In this document: piece after piece, positions 1 through 12,135 of the stretch | Layout of the letters: the number at the start of each line of letters is the position of its first letter | Numbering within the stretch: position 1 is the first letter of the stretch | Source of the DNA: Pontederia crassipes | Lineage: Eukaryota > Streptophyta > Magnoliopsida > Commelinales > Pontederiaceae | NCBI GenBank assembly: GCA_030549335.1 | Contig: CM060183.1 | Span: 26,672,552-26,736,551 of the forward strand | DNA length: 64,000 nucleotides | Direction of reading: 5' to 3' | Program-made: the position numbers and the translations under genes | The notes under the pieces: model-generated | Told to the model about the DNA's origin: nothing | What the model saw: only the letters and a program-made list of their open reading frames with translations | Database searches by the model: none

Positions 1-111
1 CTGGAAATCAAATACCAAGAAGTTTACTAGAACGAGGTCGCAAAGATTAACACAAAGTGAAGTACTAAGACTGAAATGTAGCTGCATTGATTTTGGAGCG
101 ATTGATTTTAC

Positions 112-542
112 CTGGATTTCTAATGCAAGATTGTGCCCTCTGAATGCGAAAGCAATTATTCCAAGAGCATTCAAGATGGAGAAAACTGATGATGCCGTAA
201 ATGAAGAGGCCACCAGAGGCTCGTAAGAGATGGAACGTGGCCTTGTTTGGCTAACGGAGAGTACCCATGACATGGTCGTATAAGTAATTGCTGTTATAGC
301 TCCAATGAGTGAAAGCCCAGCAATGGAGTTGAGGTTTGGCAGTTGGGACAGCACAACGCAGAGGGACGTAAACACCAAGTACCACTCAACAGTCGAGAGC
401 GGATTCGATGAACAAAGTGGTCCGCAGACTATCTGGAAGAAGAGCTTCATTGTCTCGCCTCCCAGAAGAATCAGTGCTGTTGCAGTTCCTGCTGATAGGT
501 AAACAGTTGGGAACACAGCCAGCCAACTACCCAGTCTTTCAC
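112..542 (-). CDS. LHTL8: Exon 3 of the LHTL8-like permease
   Basis: 431-nt exon with acceptor TAG ending at 543 and donor GTAAAA from 111. It has no stop in the joined frame. Visible family blocks are LAVFPTVYLSAGTATAL, LGGETMKLFFQIVCGPLC, TVEWYLVF and LSQLPNLNSIAGLSLIGA. The following intron (111-1) ends exactly at the window edge. Confidence 0.9.
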
Positions 543-2017
543 CTAGAAGAAAACATTAAAAATTCAATTGTTTGCAGCATTAAGATGATAGTTTTATCAC
601 GCATGATCCAGCGTTTAACATGATCCAGATGTCAACAGAGCTTTGTGCTTTACTTCGTAAAGAGGTGTTACCACATCAGGCATTACTGTAAACAAATTTG
701 GAAAAAAGACATTGAATAGTCTCACCAAATGCAGCTTGTGCAAGCTCCACGTATCTGTTGTATCTCTTGCCAGGCACAGCTTCATGTAGCTTAACCAGTA
801 TCCAAAGTGTGTAAAGCTGCCAAAAGTAGGCAATGGTGAGAGCAATTATACCCCAACTCCTGCAGTGAAAAAATAAGGTTTCAGATGATATATTTATAGA
901 AAACGCAGAAAAATAAAAAAACTCATAGTAATCACATTCTGGTGAACTAATCTATGTTCGTATATTTCAGCTGACATAGTAATTACCAACTAAAGAAGCA
1001 GATAATATACTTGATAACTCGAACAATCACAAACCTTTTTAGTATCAGATTTTGCAAAGTTAACTACATGTTATGCTAAAAGTTTAAAACTTCCTCTATA
1101 CGCCAAAAGCTTTTAAGCTGTTCAGAGTACTAAAGAAGCAAGTTTGCATCAGGTGTCTCTGACGCGAATTAAATCCCCCAAAATTCATGAACGCACCAGT
1201 ATGATTCAGGACATCCTTCTGACACTACAACACGGACTTGGAGAAGGAAAAGAAGAAAAAGAAAGAAACCTGACACGTACACGCGAACGCACTTCCGGGA
1301 ACATCACATCCATCATATCGAAGTCTCTACCCACAGTAACTACGCATTCGACTTTCGAGTCCCCCAAACAACAACACATCCTCGGAATTTTTTACATGAT
1401 TGTTCCATCACATCACTGCAGCTGATCAGCGAGGATTGGAACACGTTTTATGTACACTCCACTGTTATTTACATCTTGTTAAGCTCGTATAAGCTTCTAA
1501 GTCGGACTCAAATCTAAATCCACGCAAAGGGAAGGAAGCAGAGACGAAGAGGAAAGGGGAGAGAGGAGAATGACCATCCGAGGAAGACGAAGGCGACGGG
1601 GAGGAGGAGGGCCTGGAAGCCGATGCCGGCGGTGAGGTTGTGGAACGCGGCGTAGTGGGCATTCCCGTTGCGGGACTCGGTGATGGGCAGCCATGCGTCC
1701 TGGGGGTTGAGCTTGGTCAGGTGGCCGACCTCCTCCAGGTAACCCCGCAGGTTCACCAGCACCCTCTTCACGGGCGTCCCCACCGTCGATATCGACCGGG
1801 GGCTCTGGAACCGCGGCGACGCCATCGTCGGCGTCCACGGCTTCGACCCCGGCCCCACCCCGGTGCCGAACCTCGGCGACCTCTGGGCGCTGGGCGTGGC
1901 CCCCTCCGGCGTCGATACCACCCTCGGGGTCGCCGGGATCGAGACCAGCTCCGGCTCCATGGCCGCGAACGTCGTCGGCGCCGCCGCCGTGGCCATTCCC
2001 CTCTCCTCCATTGTCAT
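112..2017 (-). CDS. LHTL8: Lysine/histidine transporter-like 8-type amino acid permease, 5' three exons (3' end outside window)
   Basis: Amino acid/auxin permease (AAAP) family membrane protein, most like Arabidopsis lysine histidine transporter-like 8; it probably carries amino acids across the plasma membrane. Exons on the minus strand are 2017-1575, 859-726 and 542-112, totalling 1008 nt or 336 codons. Introns use GT-AG and the phases close exactly (147 codons plus 2 nt, then a split Gly codon). The Ser/Pro-rich cytosolic N terminus has the family motif VSIPATPR, followed by VLVNLRGYLEEV, LNPQDAWLPITESRNG and AHYAAFHNL. Membrane segments follow (GIGFQALLLPVAF, then across the exon junction FLGWSWGIIALT). 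Exon 3 has LSAGTATALILLGGE and IIAFAFRGHNLALEIQ. The next splice acceptor (CAG on the minus strand) is bases 3-1, so about 180 C-terminal residues lie just outside. ATG choice is uncertain: 2017, 2011 and a Met at about 1960 are all in frame. Exon 1 is very GC-rich, exons 2-3 much less so. Family call is firm; substrate is not known. Confidence 0.93.
726..859 (-). CDS. LHTL8: Exon 2 of the LHTL8-like permease
   Basis: 134-nt internal exon. The acceptor CAG lies at 862-860 and the donor GTGAG at 725-721. It encodes the end of the first permease membrane segment and the loop with the family motif VPGKRYNRYVELAQAAFG. Intron 1 (1574-860) is 715 nt and intron 2 (725-543) is 183 nt. Confidence 0.9.
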
Positions 2018-2160
2018 CTGAGAAGGACCAAGTCGGAGCACTGTGATGAGCAGTAGAAAGAGGAAGTGGGCAGGGAGTAGCAGCAGCAGTAGGAGAGCGG
2101 TGCCTGCGTCGTGAGAGGGGTTAACAGCAAACTTGTATACGGAAGTGACTCATATACCCC
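2018..2160 (-). promoter_or_regulatory. Probable 5' leader and core promoter of the permease gene
   Basis: On the minus strand the stretch upstream of the first ATG is rich in CTG/CTC runs, typical of a plant 5' leader. A TATA-like TATATG at 2156-2151 lies about 135 nt upstream of the ATG. Nothing else identifies the start of transcription. Confidence 0.3.
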
Positions 2161-3484
2161 TGGGCCATTTGCTTTCTTTTGTCGTTTTATTATTATTTTT
2201 CCTCTTTTCCATCTTCCTGCGATGCAGAGTGGTCAATCTTTGGATTCCTATATGTACGGATGGCATGTAAACTTTTTTACTTTTATGTTTCGCTTATTAA
2301 TAATAGATATAAAATTTGAATGTCCAAGTGCATGTTTAATGACAATAGTGTTTCGATTAAAGTTAATTGGCTGGCAATTAACTGTTTCTAATTGAATTTG
2401 TGTTTTCTGATAAGAAATTTGATAAACACTGTATTTGAAGTAAGTTATAAATATAAATAGGATTAATGGACACAAGATATTTATTTATAATTCACAAGCC
2501 TACATTGTCTACCTTTGAGCTTTCACTGTTCCACTTAACGTGACATCTCTATGTGATTAATTAAGTAAGAAAAGATGAGACGCAAATGATAAGAACGACT
2601 TTTTAATTAAAAGGATATTTGTAAAATCAAAAGAAAATGCAATAATGCATATAATTTTTTCTTTTCTGCCGAAGGAGCGGATCGTAATTTGGAGGGGCAA
2701 AGCTCGCGGGATCCAATCGCAATTCGCAGCTCCACACAGCACGTTTCTCAAAGATGCGAAACGTACTGTTACAGGCGCGAAATGACCAGAAGAGCCCCCA
2801 GAAACCTCATCGATGGGCCAATATCTCGACATTTTCATAATCCTTTTAAGGCTAGTCAGGTCATTTGAATGGGTGGGGGAACCAGCTCGCTTTCCGAAAA
2901 GCGTGTAAGTCGTGGAGGGGACAGACGATAAAAGGGAAGAGAAAACAAAGCCGAGGTGGCGTCGAAAGCAGCACCTGACGCTCATCTTTTCACTCTCCCC
3001 CCTCTTCATCCCCCTCGTAGTTTTTACCCTTTGTTTCGTTAATCTAGAATATTATCTTGTGTTCAAATTAAAAATGTTAACTTTTTTAGTTTCAATTGTT
3101 ATCCCCATCTTCATCATAATAAATTTGTTTTGAACTGCTAGGTTCGATGTAATTAGCATTCACGATTGAATTTGTGAATTTGTGTTAGTGATTATACGTA
3201 TTGTTCATATATTGAAGTTCACTCATCAGAGTTGACAATGATACTTGAGATTCTCAACAAAATTTTTTATATTTATAAAAATTTTGAGAGACTTTGCTTA
3301 AATAAGAGATAATCTATTATCATTCAACCCTTCACAATAGTTAATGATTTAACTGGATAATAATTTGAATAAAAGATAATAATTTAATTAGAGGATAATG
3401 ATAAATTATTAATGGATAATAGATGATAATTTATTTGTAAATTTAATAAAAAAAATTGATAAATATAAAGATTGAACTAGTGTA
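2161..3484. other. Intergenic DNA, no recognisable gene
   Basis: AT-rich DNA with one less AT-rich island at about 2670-3000. A minus-strand open frame of 150 codons across 2557-3009 has no recognisable domain, no splice context and unbiased codon use. I do not call it a gene. Confidence 0.5.
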
Positions 3485-3830
3485 TATTTATACAATAATA
3501 AAAATGAACATAAGAATATAATTTATGCTCATTATTATAAGCATATAATGATATTTTATTTTGAATAAATATTTTTTTAAAAAAAATATTATTTTAATAA
3601 TATTGATTACTTTAACATTAAAATTCTTATTCAGGTTTAAAATAAAATTAAATAATTTTTTATTTAAAATAATGAGAGTATAATAAGAATAAAATATGAA
3701 ATATACTCTATACTCTATAAGCTATTTTAACTAGCTTATATAATTTTATGCTCAAATTTTTAGACGCCATTTAAAAAATATATTAACTAAATATTTTTAT
3801 CCATTACTTGGTACTCCACTTTTTAAATAT
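3485..3830 (-). repeat. AT-rich MITE-like repeat, copy 1
   Basis: The reverse complement aligns over about 300 bp with 33260-33620. Both copies share TAAGCTA...TTA...TAGCTTATA, followed by TAGAG and a run with AAGTAATCAATATT. Two dispersed, inverted, non-coding copies indicate a small non-autonomous transposon family. Ends and target duplication are not clear, so superfamily is not assigned. Confidence 0.45.
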
Positions 3831-4180
3831 GTAAATGCATACATACATTTTTCTTTGAATGATAATATTTCTTGAAACCTAAATTCAAAGCATGCTTATT
3901 TTATCATTTCTTAACTCAAAATTCAACTTATAACCAACTTTTTTTTATTGATTTTTCTTTGAAAAAACAATGTGTACTTGAAAGCAAATGTGATGTGCAA
4001 TATTATTTCTATGTAACATAAGCAATGGGCACTTAAATATATTATACCCTTTAGAATATAATGATTCACTTTTTGTAAAAAAAATTATGTAAGAAATTAT
4101 TTATGCATTAGGTTGACTGATCTGGTAGAATATAAGGTGTAGTATACTTATTTTGTATACTCATTTTACCTATGGCAGAG

Positions 4181-4182
<2 letters not shown>

Positions 4183-4238
<56 letters not shown>
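4183..4238. repeat. (GA)n microsatellite followed by a G run
   Basis: About 24 GA units at 4183-4231, followed by eight G at 4231-4238. No gene lies next to it. Confidence 0.95.
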
Positions 4239-4239
4239 A

Positions 4240-5014
4240 AGAGGGTGGTACTCCCTGGCTGACGAAAGGGCAACAACCCCATAAAACCCATATTTGTTTT
4301 TTTAAAAAAACTTATTATCTGATTGAATGATTATATTATTAAATTATTTTTTATTTGTCATGCCAGCAACAGAATCAGAAAATCGTTTATCAACTTTTAG
4401 TAATTGGAGGATCAATAGTTCCACACCAAGCAAAATTGAGAAAGAGAATAAATTTTGATAGTTGCAATTGAAAATTTATCTACAACCCTACACTTCCATT
4501 GAGCTATTATACTCTTTTAAAGCTCTGGTATCTTAGAAACTTCTCTTATTTGAGATTTCAATCTACTAACAGCTACGGCTAGATTGTGTTTTCAACCTAT
4601 TTACAGGAAGGCCCTGCTCATATATATTTTTAATTTAAAAACTCTAAAGTAATGGTATCTGCTAAAGTTTTAGATCGTTATTATTAGAGATAAGATTCGG
4701 GGGGCAAACACCATATGCTAGAAATTGGATGGATATGTTAAGGGGGCACGGGCCTGCCGATAAAGCAAGCTCCCATCCCACCATTCTCTTGTTGTTTTAT
4801 GATGAATAATAATAAAAAGGGGGGCATGCAACTTCAATGGCAGTAGATAAATTATTTTTTTTTTCGGAAAAAGGAAAAGCAAACATGCCATCTTCCATCA
4901 TTACATGATATATGCACCGTTTCTTACATAGTAATCTTCACTGTCAAAGAAATGGATGAATTTGGCGGGATTATCACCGTGGATCCTTGAGTTATCCACT
5001 TATGTGATAGATAA
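4240..5014. other. Intergenic DNA, nothing recognised
   Basis: AT-rich, with many stops in all frames. No repeat ends, no splice-linked coding block and no RNA gene were seen. Confidence 0.5.
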
Positions 5015-5460
5015 ATTATATCAAATATCCTTCAATTTTAAGGTTTGATCAACGATACCCTTCAACTTCATTTTTAACACAAATTTCTTCATCTTTTAAC
5101 GCGTTTCATCCGAAGCCCTATTACTTGGGATAGCCGATTTTTCGATTTTTCATCGACGTGGCGTCCACGTGACCATCTCCTCTTTCCTCCACGCAAATAG
5201 TCATCCGACATGGCATGCTCCGACGTGGCACATAAAATTACACCAATGTCCTCAAACTTTAAAGTTTACTCAGCAATACTCTCCAACTTTACTTTGTAAC
5301 ATAAATGTCCTTCATCTTTTAATACATTTCATCCGATACCCTCTTTACTTACGATAGTCGGTTTTCCGATTTTTCATCGACGTGACGTCCGTGTGACCAT
5401 CTCCTCTCTCCTCCATTCAAATAATCGTTCGACGTGGTACCACATACTAAGCCATCTTAC
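5015..5460 (+). repeat. Two tandem copies of a Mutator-like terminal sequence
   Basis: A unit of about 223 bp occurs twice. Each copy begins near an ATATCAAAT or ATTACACCAAT motif, then CTTTAA-type sequence, CAACTTYACTTTGTAAC-like sequence, CTTCATCTTTTAA, CGTTTCATCCGA and a TTTTTCATCGACGTG block. The same order of motifs makes up the arms of the hairpin element at 24684-25276, so these look like stranded left termini of that family. The matching right arm is not found nearby. Confidence 0.55.
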
Positions 5461-8400
5461 TTATCGTAAGTTAACTCACTCATTGCTAAATTATTTCCTT
5501 ATTTCCCTCTTTGTCGTCGTTCGCATGAAACATCTTTCGCCGTTCACACTCTTTAGTCGTTCGCTCTTCTTTGTCGTTTGCCTCCTTCATCATTCATCTT
5601 TCATGTTCGTCGGCCGCCGTCTTATGTCCAAATTGGTGTAATTTTTTGTGCATTTATAGAGTTATTCATTTTTATTCGAATATTAAATTAATCGGATGTT
5701 AATAACACTGTACACGATGAATAGTGATCGGAAAAAAATGAATGAATGGTTGTTTAGTTGCTGTAATGCAATAAAGAGAGTATTTGTGAATATCAATTAT
5801 GATATCTGTAAGTTTTATATGTAAATAACATTTAATTATCACAAAATATTACTGCATGCATTCATTAGAAGTGCGGAGAATATATCATTGCATTTGTCAA
5901 TTTTTATGGTTCGTCGACAAATTTTGGAAATATGGCATAACGTAGTGAGACAAAAATGAATAAATCCATTTCAATTATTTTAATGCAGCTTTAAAGTTTT
6001 CTCTATGTTGGTAATAAAAAAAATTGATAAACACTTATTTTATCTGCTTATAAATAAAAAAATAAGCCGAGAGATCCAACTTATTTTATGTGAAAAAAAA
6101 ATAAGTTTTGTAAATGAGTGTACTATTTTATTCTTATGATATACATAACTTTTTTTTCACATATTTTCTTTATTATAATATTATTTTTTTATCATTTATT
6201 ATTATTAAATATGTAATAATTTATTTTTAAAATTTATTTTAGTTATTAAATTATTTATTAACTCTTTAACTTATCAGCGAAAATAATAAGACTTTGCATT
6301 ATATAATATTTGAGTTCCTTCCGTTCTTTGACATGTTCAGTAAGCTTTTTAAATGGCCCTAAGCTTTTTAAGTTGGCGCTTTCTTGCCTTCTAAATGGAT
6401 TCAAATTGTGTGCTCTTTCTTTAATAATTTTACTAAGGTAGTTTTTTTTAAAAAAGAATAATCAATTTTTTTTCTGGACTTAATGGACGTGTCCCTCAGG
6501 AACATAGTGTTTTATTTCTTCTTATTCATCAGATCAAAAATCTATAAATCAAATTTAAAGTTTTTGAATGAAAATAAATAAAATAAAATTCATAAATTTT
6601 TAATTCTATGAATAGAAACATAGAGGACACAGGGAGGGTACACCTTCAATTGATACAAAAATTGCGTACAGCGCCCACCGAGCATGTATTCACAACATTA
6701 TCTCTCATATCATATGTATAGAATTGATTATTTTAAAATTTATTTAATATTGCTATACAAATCAAGCACAGATAATTAAAACAATTTTTATACAAAGGTA
6801 ACTTACGTTGTTCCCAAAAATTCTTCCTTCTATTTATCAGAGAAACAAAAGCATGCAGACTTTTCAAATTTTATAACTAAAGACCGTGTTTGACAACTGA
6901 AATTAGACGAATCAAACTTTTGGTTCCATCTAATTTTCCAAACGCTACAATGTGTTAGAATCATGCTGCATTAAATGATCTGAAAATATGATTCTCCACC
7001 ATCTAGTCGATTTTAACTTTTTATTTAGCTGACGTGACAGTTGTTTTTTTTAATTTCAGCTTTTCTTATTTTTCTTTTCTTTCTCTCTCACATTTTTCTT
7101 ATAAAATAATTTATTTATTAAATATAAATTTTTATAATAAATTATTAACATAATATTATTTATTATTTCATTAAATATAATTTATTAAAAAAATATTTTT
7201 ATATTTAAATAATAACTTTTTTAACAAAATTTAACCATAAAACAATTTTAATTCAATTTTTTATTAATTAGTAAAATTATATATAATATTTATAATACAT
7301 ATTTTTTTATTCAAACATCCATTAAAATTAATCTATCACGTCTATTTTTTTAATTACATCAATTTTCTAGTTCTTCATCGTTATGATTCATCCGAACTAA
7401 TCTATCAATTCAATTATTAACATGAAATTAAGAAAAAAATTAAGATTTCAATATAAGCAGACCCGAAAGTAGTGTTTGGCTATTGGAATTTGGGCAAGAA
7501 CTTGCCCAAGTTCTAATTAGTTTTGCCAAAGAGTTGAACTGACGAGCTCTTGTCACGTGACGACAATGGAGAACTTTTGTTCTCCCAAGTTTTCGCTTCG
7601 AAGTTCTCGCTCAAAGCGGCCAAACTTTTTTTTGCCTTTTCTTTTTTTCTTTTTTTCTCTTTCAATTCTTTATTATATTTTAATTAATAAAAGTTATTAA
7701 TTACTATTTAATGTTAACATTATTCATAAAATATTTTTATATTATTTTAAATAACAATAAATAATAATATTTTATTTATTAATATATTATCAATTTTCTT
7801 ATAAATAATTTTTTAACTTAATATAAATATTTTCATAAATTATAATATTAATAGCATATTTAAAAATTAATATTAATATATTATGACACAATTTATTTCT
7901 AAATAAATGTTAAATTAATCATTACGTATAATATTTTTATTTGTTAGTAATTATTATTTTAACTAAATATACATAATATTTTAATTTATTATAATTTTAT
8001 ATCTTATAAAATAATAAATTATATCCTTAGTTCTTTCATTTTGTCTAAACATCTATTAAAACTTATCTATCAAATTAATTTTTCAAATTCTCATAATTAT
8101 ATTTTTTTATTCAAAGACCTAACCTAAATTTTTTTTGTCAAATCAATTAGTTCTAGAAAACTAACTAGAACTTTAAAATTTTCATCCAAATACGGCCAAA
8201 GAATTTTAGAAAGATTAGCTATTCTCATTACTGAAGCAGAGTCAGCCCAAATAAAAATCATCATGAAAAGTAGTTGGACGGGATGGCACTTGACACCCCT
8301 ATTCAATAGCTTGGTTGGGATATAATAATATAAATGATCATGAGTAATTGATGCAAATATATATATATATATAAAAGAGATATGTGGAGGTGTAAATTTT

Positions 8401-8837
8401 AAAAAGGTTTATGTGTTGCGCCATGATCATTTAAATTATTTGATTATCTCGTTAAGATATTAAAGAAGTAAAATTATCTTAATTTTTTATATTAAGATTC
8501 AAATTTTATTTAGACGATTAGACAATATATCGGGGTGTACGTGAAAAATCTATCCGACTCAAAAAAATGAACTAAAATAAAGGTCAGAATATGATTTAAG
8601 ATTATTTTTAATAAATTAAAATTCATCCCTAAAATTAGGACCCATGGAACCCATTTTTATTTATATAATAATTAATTCATATATTATTAATTTTTTTATT
8701 ATAGATATAATATTTTTTTAATAAAATTTTATACTTTTTTATCACATTGTTGAACACTAATTTAATAACTTCAAATTTTTAGTAGTATATTTTAAATTAT
8801 TTGTGTGTTCACACCTGCATTTTTCTAAAGAAAAAAT
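5461..8837. other. AT-rich intergenic DNA with possible MITE remains
   Basis: No coding region is supported. At about 6890-7430 and 7480-8170 there are AT-rich blocks that begin with GTGTTTG-type sequence, a common feature of plant MITEs, but I could not fix ends or target duplications. A short perfect palindrome GGGCAAGAACTTGCCC lies near 7491. Confidence 0.35.
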
Positions 8838-8933
8838 GAACAAAGTAAGGCGCCTCATGAATTAGAACAGCTCGAGCGTTTGCTATGTAATTGGATAGAT
8901 TAGATAGAGCTATCAGATCAGTTCGACTTCTTT
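8838..8933 (+). promoter_or_regulatory. Decayed promoter of the broken methylesterase copy
   Basis: This stretch aligns with the reverse complement of the 34515-34610 region upstream of the other methylesterase copy. Shared blocks are ACAAAGTAAG, ATTAGAAC, CGAGCGTTTGCTAT, GATAGAGCTATCAGAT and TTCGACTTCTTT up to the ATG. The TATATATATG of the other copy reads TATGTAATTG here, so the TATA box is lost. Confidence 0.6.
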
Positions 8934-9286
8934 ATGGAGGAACAGAGAGGAAAGAAGCACATAGTTCTCGTCCATGGCATGTGCCACGGAGCGTGGTGCT
9001 GGTACAAGGTGGCGACGCTACTGAGGTCGACCGGCCACCGGGTCACGACGCGAGAACTCGCGGCGTCTGGCGTCGACCGGAGGCTGCTCGAAGAGGTGCC
9101 CACCTTCGCGGAGTACATGCAGCCGCTGCTGGACGTGCTTCGCTCACTTCCACTGGTCGAAAGCGTCCATGGATCAGTTCCCGGAGAAGATAGCCGTCGT
9201 CGTCTCTGGAGAAGATAGCTGTCATCGTCTTTCTTACCGCCTTCTAGCCGGATTCTTCAAACAGCCCTTTCTACGTCATCGATAAG
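8934..9286 (+). pseudogene. Methylesterase (MES/SABP2-like) pseudogene, exon 1
   Basis: Exon 1 of an alpha/beta-hydrolase of the plant methylesterase family. The oxyanion-hole block [16 protein letters not shown] and the following helix are intact and closely match the minus-strand copy at 34143-34514. About 44 bp are missing near 9162-9166, where the other copy encodes [10 protein letters not shown]. This removes the catalytic serine and shifts the frame. A short local duplication (GGAGAAGATAGC occurs twice, at about 9183 and 9209) follows, and there is a TAG in the frame that would otherwise resume (CTTCTAGCC). The end still has a usable donor at GATAAG/GTACGT. No function is possible from this copy. 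Confidence 0.88.
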
Positions 9287-9718
9287 GTACGTTGTACGAA
9301 GATGCAGCCAACAACATCTTTTCCAGTATGTGCAAAGGATTAGTAGCGACACGACAACAACTGGACATGAAGTTTTGCATAAATCCACGGCCATGCACGC
9401 ACGTTGAGCACTTAGCACGGACAAATTGCAGATCTCAAAATTCCATGCAATTAATTCTCAAAGGATATTCTTAGTTTTTTTGTTTGGAATAATAGCAAAG
9501 GCTATACATAATATTATTCGGTAAATTATAAAAATAAGAATTAACAAAAACAACCGTAAGGAAAATGTTTAATAATTCAAGGATCGATAATCAAAGACTA
9601 GTTGAATGATCCAAATTAATGTGGCATAATTTGTGATAAATGAAAATAATCAAACCAAGAAAACTAACATTAAATATTTTTAAATATTGAAATTGAATCT
9701 TATATATATATATATATA
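9287..9718 (+). other. Remnant of intron 1 of the broken methylesterase copy
   Basis: AT-rich and non-coding. It ends in a short TA microsatellite (about 9702-9718) into which the CACTA element is inserted. No clear similarity to the first bases of intron 1 of the other copy was seen. Confidence 0.4.
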
Positions 9719-10566
9719 CACTACAAGAAATATGAGAATTAGTAATTTCCCGAAAACCGTCGGAAATGACGATTTCCGATGGTTTTTTTGACATAATCGA
9801 TTCGTCCGAAAAATTATCGTCGCAAATCAATTTTCGACGGTTGAAAAAAAAATGCCAAAAATTTCGATGGAACTCCAACGGTCACGACCGTCGATATTTA
9901 CGACGGTCGACGAAACCATCGAAACATCGACGGTCACGACCACCGATATTTGCGGCGGTCGACGAAACCGTCGAAACTTCAACGGTCGCGACTGTCGAAA
10001 CTTTCGACGGTCGCAACGACCGCCGCAAATTTCGACGGTCAAAGCTGTCGCAAAGAATTTTTATAATATAAAAAAATTAGCCGGCCGCTGGCGGCCAGAT
10101 TCGGCCGCCAGGCGGCCAATCCGAAGGCCAACGGCCAGAACGGCCGTCAGGCGGCCAACGGTCGAGATCCGACCCCAGCGGTCGAGCGGCCGAGATCCGG
10201 CCCCAGCGGTCGAGCGGCCGGATCCGGCCGAGGTCGAATTCGATCGCCAGCCGACCGAGCGGCCGGATCCAGCAGCCAACGTCTGACCGGCTGCTTGCGG
10301 CTAGATCCGGCCGACAAAAGCATATAATATTTATTTATTTTTACCGACGGTTTGAACTGTCGCTAATTATTACTGACGGTCGGAACCATCAAAATTTGCG
10401 ACGGTTTGGACTATCACTAATTATATTAATAAAATACTACTCATATTATATTATTATATATTTACCGACAGAAATTACGACGGATGGAAATATTTCCGTC
10501 GTAAATTACGACGGATTTCTATCCGTCGAAAATTGCCCGTCGGAAAATGACAATTTTCTTGTAGTG
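9719..10566 (+). mobile_element. Non-autonomous CACTA (En/Spm) element, 848 bp
   Basis: Begins CACTACAAGAAA and ends TTTTCTTGTAGTG, a 12-13 bp inverted pair with the CACTA hallmark. The flanking 3-bp target duplication is ATA at 9716-9718 and 10567-10569. The subterminal zones carry many copies of a CGACGGTCG/CGGTCG-type motif, usual for binding sites of the En/Spm protein. The middle is a GC-rich block of GGCGGCC/CGGCCG repeats. There is no transposase, so it would depend on a partner element. Confidence 0.9.
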
Positions 10567-11076
10567 ATATAGGAATATTAGTTGTGTTACGCCACAAATT
10601 CAGGAGCGTTCAATAAAAAATGGGCGGACGAGATCAACACGCGCTAGTTCAGGATGGGTGTGCAGAATGTGGTGCCTTCGCCGATTGTCTTCTCCTCCCT
10701 TCCCCATCTCACTCAAACCGTCGATCACACTTTGCAAGCCATCGCTAGTTGCCGATCACCGCTCCTCCCTCCCCCATCTTACTGCGCATATCATCCTCCA
10801 CGGCCACCGTGTCTCTACTCCCTCTCTCTTCCGTGATCTACCAGTTTTCTCTCTCTCTCCTCTGCTCTTTCTACTTGGCTGGCTGGCATAAAAAAAGGAG
10901 TCGTCGCTCCCCCTCCGCAAGCTCAAGGGGAGACGCCCCCTTTTTCATTATAATGGTGATGAGGGCAAAAACGGTGGCATCGGGCCCCTCCGCGGGCTCG
11001 CCGACGCCCCCCTTTCGCAATTGTCATCACCTGGTGCCACCGTCATCTTTGCTAGCGTAGAGAAGGGAAGAGAGGC

Positions 11077-11208
11077 GAATGCATGTGAACCGCCGTCACT
11101 ATTGGAATGCATGTGAATGTCTCTGAACCGGACGAATGCATGTGAACCGCCGTCACTATTGGAATGCATGTGAATGTCTCTGAACCGGACGAATGCATGT
11201 GAACTGCC
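11077..11208. repeat. 57-bp tandem repeat, 2.3 copies
   Basis: GAATGCATGTGAAC blocks start at 11077, 11134 and 11191, exactly 57 bp apart, and each unit contains a second GAATGCATGTGAA. Because 57 is a multiple of three, a chance minus-strand frame shows a 19-residue repeat. I do not think that frame is a gene. Confidence 0.9.
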
Positions 11209-12095
11209 ACTCACGAGCCCCCTTGAACCAGCAGGAACCCCCTTGAACTGGCACGCACTGATCCAGTCCATCCATCTCAAATTGGATGATCTTGAAAAGT
11301 GTGGGCACAGGGTGTTACGACAGATGTGTGGTAGCACCCTAATATATCTAACACCCATTTGGCGGAGCATCATGGAGCACATGCATCTTGTCCCTTCAGT
11401 AAAAATCAACAATGGAGATCAAAACCTCTAGCTGATGTCTTCCCCATTTCGCGACCTCTGAAATCTTTCATGCTTGCATCTTGTCGGCTTTTTTTAATGC
11501 TCGAATCAATGCTTTTTATGCCATATGTGATTTCAGACGACGGTGGTGCAGACTACTGACGAGCCTCATGTCGCCAAGATGTTGATGCCGCAGGCTGTTG
11601 CAGTCGATGCCAACAGGTCCGATGCTTCGCGACGCCGAAGATGAGGATGTTGCGGCCGCACTAACAAGGAGGTTCGTAAGGATTCTGCGTCGGCGGCCAA
11701 GGTCAGGGACGCTAGCCAAGCACTACTGTGACAATGACAATGTGGATCGACGAGGATGGAATTTGACTCGACTGGGGGGGATAGCAAGATCCACTTTAAC
11801 AAAAGTGGGATCGAGCTAACATTGTCGGGGATTCCCGACGGACCAACGACGAGCCTCGTGACGTCGGAGATGACGGCATGCTGCCGCAGCCGCGTTGATC
11901 GAGAGGTTCACAAGGAGCCGACATCGGCTGCCAGGGTCAATGACGTTGACATTTGCCAACGATTTTCAAGGGTTGACGACGGTGAAATGAGGTGGCTTCT
12001 AAAGAAGAGTGAGTGGTTTCGAGAAAGATAGTTATTTTTTTTTCTTTTGCACCGTTTTTAATGCTCCATCAAATGAGTGTTACACGTCCATTAAA

Positions 12096-12098
<3 letters not shown>

Positions 12099-12132
<34 letters not shown>
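12099..12132. repeat. (AT)n microsatellite
   Basis: 17 AT units. Confidence 0.95.

Positions 12133-12135
<3 letters not shown>

Noticed and set aside
1640..2056. Plus-strand open frame of 138 codons rich in Arg and Pro
   Set aside because: Exact antisense of exon 1 of the permease; it is open only because that exon is very GC-rich.
2557..3009. Minus-strand frame of 150 codons
   Set aside because: No domain, no codon bias, no splice context; chance frame in a less AT-rich stretch.
9852..10286. Open frames rich in Arg, Pro and Ser
   Set aside because: Lie wholly inside the subterminal and GC-rich repeats of the CACTA element; repeat-driven, not a protein.
10948..11412. Minus-strand frame with a 19-residue repeat
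   Set aside because: The repeat is just the 57-bp DNA tandem read in frame; nothing else supports a gene.
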